Source: Geothrix sp. 21YS21S-2
GTDB lineage: Bacteria; Acidobacteriota; Holophagae; Holophagales; Holophagaceae
Assembly (NCBI RefSeq): GCF_030846775.1
Contig: NZ_CP132910.1
Location: 2,328,001-2,392,000 of the forward strand
Direction of reading: 5' to 3'
Length of the DNA: 64,000 bases
A model generated the notes under the pieces. It made no database searches. It was not told where the DNA came from and was given only the letters and a program-made list of their open reading frames with translations. The position numbers and the translations under genes are program-made. Positions 34,597-40,743 of this stretch are shown in pieces; the first letter of the stretch is position 1, and each line of letters opens with the position of its first letter.

Positions 34597-36540
34597 TTAA
34601 AACAGAGGATCGACCGGTTCCAGCGAGTGCCGGATCACGGCCTCGAACTGTGTGTGCTGGTAAGGTTTGGGCAGAAATCCCGCGAGGCTGTCGCTTGGCA
34701 GTTCACCCACGGCCTCCTTCTCGTTGTAGCCGGAGGAAAGGATGACGGGGACCGCCGGGGAGATCTCCCGGATCTGCTGGAAGGCTTCGCGTCCGTCCAT
34801 GTTGGGCATGGTGAGATCCATGAGAACGAGGGTTATCTCGGCCTTGTGGAGTCTGAAGACATTGACGGCATCGAGACCATCCACCGCCTCGATCACCTTG
34901 AAACCGAGCCGGACCGCGAGGGCCTTGGCGACATTCCGGGCCGAAAGGTCATCATCGACCACCAGCATGGTGCCCAGGAGGGGCTGGGTGTCCAGGTGGA
35001 CCTCCGTCACCGGGGCCGGTTCCGTGGAATCAGCGGCAGGGAGGAACACCCGCATGCAGGTGCCATGCCCCGGCTCGCTGTAGACCTTGATCGAGCCTCC
35101 ATGGCTGGTGAGGATCCCCAGCAGGGCGGACAGCCCCAGGCCTCTTCCCGTGAACTTGGTGGTGAAGAACGGATCGAAAATGTTGCGGATGGTTTCCGCG
35201 GACATGCCGCAGCCGGTGTCCGTGACTTCGAGCGTCACGTAGCGGCCCGGCTTGATGGGGCTGATGGGCGCGAGGGTGGAGATGTCCGGAGCGTCCAGGA
35301 CGCGATCCCCGGTGCGGATCATCACCACGCCGCCCTGTTCCATCGCTTCCGAGGCATTGGTGACCAGGTTCATGACCACCTGCTGCATCTGGGTCGGGTC
35401 GGCGGTGATTTCCGGCACCTGGGGGGCCAGATCGCAGTGGATGACGGCCTTTTTCGAGATGGAGAGGGACAGGAGCTGGCTCATCTCCGTCACCAGCCTG
35501 TTCATGTCCACCGGGGCGATGACCGTCTTCCCCTTTCCGGCGTAGGCAAGCATCTGCCTGGTGAGATCCGCGGCCCGGAGGGAACCCTGCTCGATCTGGG
35601 CCAGGAAGGCCTGGGTGGGGCTCCCGGGGGGCAGGGAGAGGGTGGCGAGGTTGCAGTTCCCAAGGATGCTGGTCAGGAGGTTGTTGAAATCGTGGGCGAT
35701 CCCTCCCGCCAGGACCCCGAGGCTCTCCAGCTTCTGGGTCTGCCGCTGGGCCTCCTCGGCGATCTTCCGGGCCGTGATGTCGGCGCGGATGGCGACGAAC
35801 TGTTCGATGTGGCCGGCCTCGTCCATGAGCGGGACGATGGTGGTATCCACCCAATAGAAGGTCCCATCCTTCGCCTTGTTCTTGACCTCGCCCTTCCAGA
35901 CATTGCCGGCCTTGATCGTGGTCCACAGGTCCCGGAAAAAGGCCTTGGGGTGGTGGCCGCTGTTGATGATCCGGTGGTCCTGGCCGAGCAGTTCGCTTCG
36001 CGGGAACTTGGAAATTTCGCAGAAGTAGTCGTTGACGTAGGTGATCCGGCCCCGGGCATCGGTGACCGCCACGATGGCGTGCTGGTCCAGCGCCCGCTTG
36101 AAATCCCGCAGTTCCTTCATGGCCGAGGCCGTGCGGGCGTCAATCTCCTCCCGGGAGGCCGAATCCCGGGCATAGCCGAGCACCACGCCATCCCCCTGCT
36201 CCTGGGCGAACCGGCAGACCTGGGAGACGGCAACCCCGTTCTTGTCCATGAAGTGAACTTCCCGGCGCGGAGCTTCCTTGCCGCTCCGGACCTCGTCCAG
36301 CGCCTGAAGGATGACCCTCTGATCCATCGGGGAGATCAGGTCCAGGATCGACTTCCCGTGGATCTCGACCGGCTTCCACCCCCAGCAGGACTCCCCGGCC
36401 GTGGCCACGCAGTCCAGGGCCCCCTGCGGGTTGAGGGAGAAGAAGACCTGCCCGTCACCAGCCAGGCCCCACCGCTGCATGGCCCGCTTGGCGTGGGCGT
36501 TGGATCCCTCGGATCGGTAGGTGAGTGAAAGTCGGCCCAT
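34597..36540 (-). CDS. Hybrid PAS histidine kinase with C-terminal receiver domain
   Basis: A 647-aa cytoplasmic sensor with two PAS domains, at about 30-140 and 150-270 (the second includes AIVAVTDARGRITYVNDYFCEISKFPR and a PAC region). A HisKA box GGIAHDFNNLL with His283 and a HATPase domain (NLVTNASEAM, EVTDTGCGM, GRGLGLSALLGI) follow. The C-terminal receiver has Asp575 in LVLMDLTMPN. There is no membrane segment, so the signal is cytosolic, perhaps redox or a small ligand bound by PAS. ATG 36540 was preferred to a TTG at 36576. It is divergent from the Lgt-like gene across a 268-bp AT-rich region. No separate output regulator is adjacent. Confidence 0.9.
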   Translation of the reverse strand: MGRLSLTYRSEGSNAHAKRAMQRWGLAGDGQVFFSLNPQGALDCVATAGESCWGWKPVEIHGKSILDLISPMDQRVILQALDEVRSGKEAPRREVHFMDKNGVAVSQVCRFAQEQGDGVVLGYARDSASREEIDARTASAMKELRDFKRALDQHAIVAVTDARGRITYVNDYFCEISKFPRSELLGQDHRIINSGHHPKAFFRDLWTTIKAGNVWKGEVKNKAKDGTFYWVDTTIVPLMDEAGHIEQFVAIRADITARKIAEEAQRQTQKLESLGVLAGGIAHDFNNLLTSILGNCNLATLSLPPGSPTQAFLAQIEQGSLRAADLTRQMLAYAGKGKTVIAPVDMNRLVTEMSQLLSLSISKKAVIHCDLAPQVPEITADPTQMQQVVMNLVTNASEAMEQGGVVMIRTGDRVLDAPDISTLAPISPIKPGRYVTLEVTDTGCGMSAETIRNIFDPFFTTKFTGRGLGLSALLGILTSHGGSIKVYSEPGHGTCMRVFLPAADSTEPAPVTEVHLDTQPLLGTMLVVDDDLSARNVAKALAVRLGFKVIEAVDGLDAVNVFRLHKAEITLVLMDLTMPNMDGREAFQQIREISPAVPVILSSGYNEKEAVGELPSDSLAGFLPKPYQHTQFEAVIRHSLEPVDPLF

Positions 36541-36611
36541 AATGTTTAAGCATCGGCCGGACGGATAATGAAACAAGGTCTCAACATCATAAATATCAAT
36601 ACGAATTCTAT

Positions 36612-36635
36612 CGCTGATTTATTAAATTATCAGCG
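36612..36635. promoter_or_regulatory. Inverted repeat in kinase/lgt divergent region
   Basis: CGCTGAT, 10-nt AT-rich spacer, ATCAGCG: perfect 7-bp arms. It lies in the AT-rich spacer between two divergent genes and has no T-tract of terminator type on the lgt side, so an operator is as likely as a transcription-end signal. Confidence 0.4.
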
Positions 36636-36808
36636 TAGGACCTGGGCTTGATCCATGGACCCTGGTCGTTCCGCGGCAGGGGGGACCGGCGCCCGGAGGA
36701 TCGAGAAGCACGGCAGGAATCCGCGGGCCGGAAACCTGACGGCCCCGCTCAACCAAAAGGTTCCCCGGATCGGCCCTGGCGTATGACACTGGCTCAAGGG
36801 AGAACGCT

Positions 36809-37669
36809 GTGTGGCCCATTCACCTCGACCTTGGATTCAAGGTCGTCCACTTCTACGAAGGATTCTATTTCATCATCGCCATCCTGACGGCGACCGTCCT
36901 GGCGGCCCACCGCCTTAGGAAGGCCGGCCTGGGGACCGCCGTCTTCCTGGACGGCCTCCCGTGGATCCTGCTGAGCGCCATCCTCGGGGCCAGGCTCTTC
37001 GATTTCCTGTTCTGGGACCTGAAGAGCCTCCTTGCCCATCCCCTCTCCTTCTTCCTCATCTGGGAAGGGGGGCTCTCCATCACCGGGGGCCTGGCCGGTG
37101 GCGTCACCGCCGCCTTCGTATGGTTTCGCAGGGCGAAGGTGGATTTCTGGCAGACCTTTGCCATTGCCAGTCCGGCCGTCCTTCTGGGGCAGGCCGCCGG
37201 TCGTGTGGGATGCTTCCTGAACGGCGATGCCTGGGGCGTCCCCACGGCGCTCCCCTGGGGTGTTCCGCTGCCGAAATACGGAACCATCCTCCCCTGGATG
37301 ACCCGCGACCCCAGCGCCCCCAGCGACGCTTGGACCTGGTGCGCCGGGCGGCATTTCATCCCGCCCACAGCCCTGGCAACCGTTCCCCTCCACCCCACCC
37401 AACTCTACGAAGCCCTGGGGGACCTGGCCCTGGCTGCCATCGTCGTCCTCCTGGCCCGGAAGGCCGCCGCGGGGGAGACGTCCTGGCCACGGATCTTCTG
37501 GTGCCACCTCGGCGGATACTCGGCCCTGCGGTTCGGGCTGGAATTCCTCCACGGGGACCGGGATGCCCTGGTCTGGGCGGGCATGACCGCACTGCAACTC
37601 GGGCTCGTGGGGTTTTCCATCGTGGCCGGCGCTCTTTTCCTGCGTGACGGGCACCCTGCCCGGCGTTGA
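36809..37669 (+). CDS. lgt: Prolipoprotein diacylglyceryl transferase-like protein (Lgt)
   Basis: A 286-aa polytopic membrane protein of the Lgt family, which adds diacylglycerol to the lipobox Cys of lipoproteins. It has seven or so hydrophobic helices, the signature GRVGCFLNGDAWGVPT (key Arg and Asn kept), HPTQLYEAL near the end and LRFGLEFLHGD. At the position of E. coli His103 (GMSFHGG) it reads GLSITGG, a Thr, which is unusual. The GTG start at 36809 has AAGGGAGA 6 nt upstream. It may be the only Lgt or a divergent second copy; the many lipoproteins here need at least one. Confidence 0.85.
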   Translation: MWPIHLDLGFKVVHFYEGFYFIIAILTATVLAAHRLRKAGLGTAVFLDGLPWILLSAILGARLFDFLFWDLKSLLAHPLSFFLIWEGGLSITGGLAGGVTAAFVWFRRAKVDFWQTFAIASPAVLLGQAAGRVGCFLNGDAWGVPTALPWGVPLPKYGTILPWMTRDPSAPSDAWTWCAGRHFIPPTALATVPLHPTQLYEALGDLALAAIVVLLARKAAAGETSWPRIFWCHLGGYSALRFGLEFLHGDRDALVWAGMTALQLGLVGFSIVAGALFLRDGHPARR

Positions 37670-37721
37670 TCCTGGCGGAGTCGAGTCTGGATGAGGTCAG
37701 CAAAGGCAGGATCGACATTCA

Positions 37722-38111
37722 TCACCAGCGAGGCCAGGGATCTGGGCCCTTCCTGTCCCGACTCCCGTTGAAGGGGCAGTGCCACCAGGTCCCCGCCCCC
37801 CCTGCGGCCTGGTGCCCTGGTATGGAAAGAACCGGTCGTAGGAATTCATTGGCCATCCCGCCCTTTCCGCACCAGGCGGAGCACGGCGTGTCTGGGCTGG
37901 GTTCGCCGTTCCCGGAGGAGCAGCCCGAAAGGTTTTGGGCCAAGGCCAGCATCCGGGCCTCGGAGGGCGGGGCCTCGATACCCCGTTCGACCTTGCTGAG
38001 GTGGAAGGGTTCGACGCCGACCATGGCGGCAAGCCCCCGCACCGAGAATTTGGGGTCGCCGAGCCGTTTGGCTTCTCGACGCTGGCGAAGGTGGTCTCCA
38101 ATGATCCTCAT
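37722..38111 (-). pseudogene. Decayed XRE-family regulator running into a primase fragment
   Basis: The open frame encodes an N-terminal helix-turn-helix typical of antitoxin-type XRE regulators: MRIIGDHLRQRREAKRL, FSVRGLAAMVGVEPFHLSKVERG, APPSEARMLALAQNL. After residue about 66 the family pattern stops. The expected C-terminal segment appears only in another frame, as a shortened LLLRERRTQPRHAVLRLVRK, implying a deletion with frameshift. The frame then passes through remnants of a TOTE-type primase. It is divergent from the AbiEi-like gene, 72 bp away, as in some toxin-antitoxin loci. It is probably non-functional, but the DNA-binding part could still be made. Confidence 0.55.
37751..37855 (-). 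pseudogene. Fragment of a TOTE-type AEP primase gene
   Basis: About 100 bp, antisense to the window, clearly related at DNA level to 42415-42520 inside the intact primase-helicase gene; both share TTGAAGGGGCAGTGC and CTGTCGTAGGAA-like stretches. In two frames it reads SYDRFFPYQGTRPQGG and then VALPLQRESGQEG. The intact gene has SYDRLFPNQDTMPQGG and IALPLQREARREG. The two halves are out of frame, so this is a relic. It lies outside the tRNA-Glu repeat boundaries and shows that a second, older copy of such an element once existed here. Confidence 0.7.
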
Positions 38112-38183
38112 GCGTGATGCAGGTGCTACACACCACCGATGTCAAGAACTCTGAATTTTAAAATTGAACCACTTTGAGTTGAA

Positions 38184-38831
38184 GTGGCGGCTTTGCTCCG
38201 CTGCCACCAAAGGACCAGCCACGTCCTCATGGTGCGCAGAGGGCTATTTGCGGCAGTTGCTCCCGGCAGCACACCGGCAAACTCCCCAGTGGATGCTTAC
38301 CTGGTTGGCTACCTCGGGTGCCCCACTGGGGTCCTCGGCTACCATACGGCGCTGGAACTCCATGGCTTGGCCCACTCCACCTTTGAGACCATCCAGATCC
38401 TGGTGCCACGCTCTCAGCGGGGCTGGACCTTCAGGGGTGTTGCCTACAAGCCAGTGCAGCCCAGGGAAGCCTTGGAGGAGGCAGCCTTGACCATGGAAGT
38501 GGCAATGATGGACCGCATGGGCTTCGATCTGCCTGTGACCTCGGTGGCCAGGACCCTGGTCGATGTCCTGGATCGCCCCGACCTGGGGGGTGGTTGGGAA
38601 GAGGCTTGGCGCTCCCTTGAAGGGCTCAGCCTGGTGGACGCTGCCGCGGTGCTGGCCTACCTGGAGCGACAGGGTAATGCGACCACCTCTGCCCTGGTAG
38701 GCTACTTCCTTGAACAGCACCAGGAGGCGCTGGGCGTGAACGAGTCCACGTTGAAGGCCCTTGAAACACTGCGCCCACGGGGCAAACAGTATCTCGACCG
38801 GAGTGCAGGTGGCCGCCTTGCCAAGCGTTAG
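38184..38831 (+). pseudogene. Truncated AbiEi-like (type IV antitoxin) regulator
   Basis: A 215-aa frame from a GTG. It matches AbiEi-type antitoxin/regulators over VRRGLFAAVAPGSTPANSPVDAYL, LGYHTALELHGLAHS, VTSVARTLVDVLDRPDLGGGWEEAWRSLE and NATTSALVGYFLEQHQEALGV. As I recall the family, it begins with a winged-helix segment and ends with a YLDR...WNLIVP block. Here the helix-turn-helix part is missing (an in-frame TGA lies just upstream), and the protein stops at YLDRSAGGRLAKR before the W-N-L segment. No AbiEii nucleotidyltransferase toxin is next to it. So it is probably a remnant, truncated at both ends. Its 3' end overlaps the hydrolase gene antisense by 206 bp. Confidence 0.6.
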
Positions 38832-39648
38832 AAGGGTTGAGTGCATGAAGGTTCAGGAAACGATCCAGTTCGGCATTGAAAAGGTCAGGCTGATCCATAT
38901 GCACCCAATGGCTGCAATCCCTCACCAGGATTGCTTTGATGCCGGGGGCCTGGGCATGGATGGGTACCAGGCCCTGCTCTTCAAGAAAGCCCGAATGGAG
39001 GTGCAGCTTGGGACCTTGGTAGGACCTCAACGCGGCGCCGGCATCGAAGTCCAACAAGCCCAGGACGGCGCCTGCAAAATGGGCCCTGGGCGTTGCCTGC
39101 AACTGGGCAAGCACCTGTTCCTTGACCTTCAACCTCGCCCCCTTCAGGCACGTCTCCATGGCCTGGCGAGCGAAGGCATCGAAAGCCTCAGGGGCAAGCC
39201 CGTTGGTCAGGGCTTCCAGGTCAGCTTCGGAATCGTTGCGGGGGTCACCACCGTGGTCCACAAAGACGAGTCCGAGCAGGCGCTCGGGGAACAAGCCCGC
39301 GCAGGCTGCCACCACATAACCTCCCAGACTGTGGCCAACGAGGACAAAACACCGGAAGGCAAGGGCGTCCGCCATGGCGGCCACATCCTCGGCGAAGCCT
39401 CCGATGGAAAAGTCCCCATTCCTGGGCGGCTCTGAATCCCCCATTCCTCGCAGGTCCAGGGCTGCGGCCTGACAATGGGTCCCGAGGGCGGCGACCTGGG
39501 CCTCCCACTGGCTGTCCCTGCCCCCATTGCCGTGGACAAAAAGGACTGGAGTACCGCTGTCCCCCCGAAGGTGAGCCCATAGCTCGCCCTGAGGACCCTC
39601 TAGCCGGATGGTCTTAATGCCGCGGCCTTCCACTGCCCTCCCCTTCAT
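38626..39648 (-). CDS. Alpha/beta-fold hydrolase with aberrant C-terminal extension
   Basis: A 340-aa alpha/beta hydrolase. The oxyanion-hole region is VLFVHGNGG, the nucleophile elbow GHSLGG, the acid Asp lies in the FVDHGGDP to EADLEAL region, and His is in RDCSHWVHMDQP near residue 255. The family normally ends just after the LDRFL helix. Here the frame continues about 80 residues of low-complexity sequence antisense to the AbiEi-like remnant, meaning the original stop was lost when foreign DNA inserted at about 38840-38860. ATG 39648 lacks a clear ribosome site; GTG 39633 with AGGGGAGGG upstream is an alternative. Catalytic residues are intact, so activity is possible. The substrate is unknown. 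Confidence 0.7.
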   Translation of the reverse strand: MKGRAVEGRGIKTIRLEGPQGELWAHLRGDSGTPVLFVHGNGGRDSQWEAQVAALGTHCQAAALDLRGMGDSEPPRNGDFSIGGFAEDVAAMADALAFRCFVLVGHSLGGYVVAACAGLFPERLLGLVFVDHGGDPRNDSEADLEALTNGLAPEAFDAFARQAMETCLKGARLKVKEQVLAQLQATPRAHFAGAVLGLLDFDAGAALRSYQGPKLHLHSGFLEEQGLVPIHAQAPGIKAILVRDCSHWVHMDQPDLFNAELDRFLNLHALNPSNAWQGGHLHSGRDTVCPVGAVFQGPSTWTRSRPAPPGAVQGSSLPGQRWSHYPVAPGRPAPRQRPPG

Positions 39649-39660
39649 AAGCGACCAACT

Positions 39661-39678
39661 GAACCTTTGCCAAGGTTC
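39661..39678. repeat. Inverted repeat upstream of the hydrolase
   Basis: GAACCTT, 4-nt loop, AAGGTTC: perfect 7-bp arms, 13 bp upstream of the hydrolase ATG. It has no T tract; an operator or small hairpin. Confidence 0.5.
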
Positions 39679-39931
39679 AATGGATGGCGGGAAGGACCTC
39701 AAAAGTTCCGTACCCGGAGGCCAGCCGAAGGGTTCACAACCGCTCGGGAACATCCACTAGCTTGGGTCAACCAGGTAAAGCCATGCTGCGGATCAGTCGA
39801 TGTGTAGATCATCAGCATCGCCGCCCCGATGCCCTGCTCACCCCGACCACCTCAATTGATCTGCGCCGAGTCTCGCCCCCCTCGCCCCGACCCGTAATGA
39901 CCTATGTGAGTACGTTTTGTGAGGAAGAGCG

Positions 39932-39965
39932 TAAAAAAAAGAAGCCGGAGGGTGTCTCCAGCTTC
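39932..39965 (-). terminator. Terminator behind the left tRNA-Glu fragment
   Basis: A 10-bp stem with one mismatch (GAAGC-CGGAG with CTCCA-GCTTC, 39941-39965), followed on the minus strand by eight T. It lies 19 bp beyond the left tRNA fragment, the position a native tRNA-Glu terminator would have had before the island inserted. Confidence 0.8.
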
Positions 39966-39983
39966 TAAGTCTAATCATTTCAG

Positions 39984-40028
39984 TGGTAGCACCAAGGGGA
40001 ATCGAACCCCTGTTAACGCCGTGAGAGG
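39984..40028. repeat. Left attachment repeat (3' tRNA-Glu fragment)
   Basis: 45 bp identical to 45156-45200 except for one base (GGTAGCACC versus GGTAGCCCC). It covers the T arm, variable region and the anticodon-stem 3' side. Past 40028 the sequence departs from the tRNA and becomes AT-rich. Confidence 0.88.
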
Positions 40029-40112
40029 CCTGATACCGGCAGATATAAATTATAACTTAAATTATTTAAACATTTAATTGGCAATTTAAAGATGGGACAC
40101 CCTAAAAAACCT

Positions 40113-40137
40113 CGTTTTGGAGCATTTCGTGGAGCAC
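40113..40137. repeat. TGGAGCA double repeat, left copy
   Basis: CGTTTTGGAGCATT followed by TCGTGGAGCAC: two TGGAGCA units 12 bp apart. It matches 45062-45086 at 23 of 25 bases in the same orientation. The position, inward of the att core, suggests a recombinase or excisionase arm site. Confidence 0.6.
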
Positions 40138-40314
40138 CTTGGGGATCCCACCTGCCATCGGAATTGCTATTGATGAAATACATTCGCATACAATCTACTT
40201 ATTCGGAAAACCGGGACACCGTTAACGCCGTCCACACGCGAAGTGCTGTAAAGGAAAAGCATGAGTTCCGTCTCTTCCGGCGCGGCTTCTTGGACTATCA
40301 GGATTTCCCGCAGT

Positions 40315-40743
40315 TCAACCTCCTGCCTCCCTCGAATCTGCCTCCTCTGTATCCCTGAATACCTCCTCCCGAATGATCCTCTCCGTGGCTTCATTCAGAT
40401 AGGACTTCAAAGCCTCGGCCAACTGGGTGAATTCAGGCCAAAGAATTTCATCCGCAAAGCTGCCAACAACACGCAACATCACAGTGGTCCGCCGCTGGCC
40501 ATGGTTCCGGTAGGGCTTCAGCCCATATCTACGGCAGAGGGCCAGGAATAGTTTCATGTTCCAACCATCACCCAGCGTGAACTTCATCTCGATGGGTTGC
40601 TCGTGGGCCCCCATCTCTTTAAGTTTGAACTGGATCCGCTCCCTGGCGGCCATGGCGGCCAAGCGCTCTCCCTCTGTATAGGCCCCTGCGAAAAGGGCTT
40701 CGATCTTCCGAAGTTTGTCGCGAAGTTCGGCTTCGGTAGTCAT
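40315..40743 (-). CDS. Small partner protein of the TOTE-type primase-helicase
   Basis: A 142-aa protein. Its N-terminal helices (ELRDKLRKIEALFAGAYTEGERLAAMAARERIQFKLKEM) resemble the DUF2786-type helical repeat. A basic central segment follows (LALCRRYGLKPYRNHGQRRTTVMLRV), then an acidic C-terminal helix. No enzyme motif. Its ATG overlaps the stop of the primase-helicase by 4 nt, so the two are translationally coupled and very likely work together; a DNA- or RNA-binding adaptor is plausible from the basic segment (inference). Its own GC content and codon use are lower than in core genes of the window, in keeping with transfer. Confidence 0.65.
   Translation of the reverse strand: MTTEAELRDKLRKIEALFAGAYTEGERLAAMAARERIQFKLKEMGAHEQPIEMKFTLGDGWNMKLFLALCRRYGLKPYRNHGQRRTTVMLRVVGSFADEILWPEFTQLAEALKSYLNEATERIIREEVFRDTEEADSREAGG

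Larger units (their letters stand above)
39649..40314. other. Gene-free island boundary region
   Basis: These 666 bp hold no convincing gene. They contain an inverted repeat just upstream of the hydrolase (39661-39678), a terminator (39932-39965), the left tRNA-derived repeat (39984-40028), a very AT-rich stretch (40040-40085) and the TGGAGCA double repeat (40113-40137). Frames seen at 39684-39968 (+) and 40092-40358 (+) have no ribosome site and no family similarity. Confidence 0.7.

Noticed and set aside
37405-37785. Frame containing ALPLQRESGQEG as an intact gene
   Set aside because: Similarity is limited to the primase-derived stretch; the rest is antisense to lgt, so it is reported only as a pseudogene fragment.
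39684-39968. Plus-strand frame of 94 codons upstream of the hydrolase
   Set aside because: It passes through the terminator A-tract (Lys run) and has no start signal or similarity.
40211-40230. A third tRNA-like scrap (GTTAACGCCGT) inside the island
   Set aside because: Only 11 bp are shared with the tRNA repeat, so chance or a tiny rearrangement cannot be told apart; not counted as an att site.
40092-40358. Plus-strand frame of 88 codons in the left part of the island
   Set aside because: No ribosome site, no family pattern, and it runs antisense into the coupled 142-aa gene.
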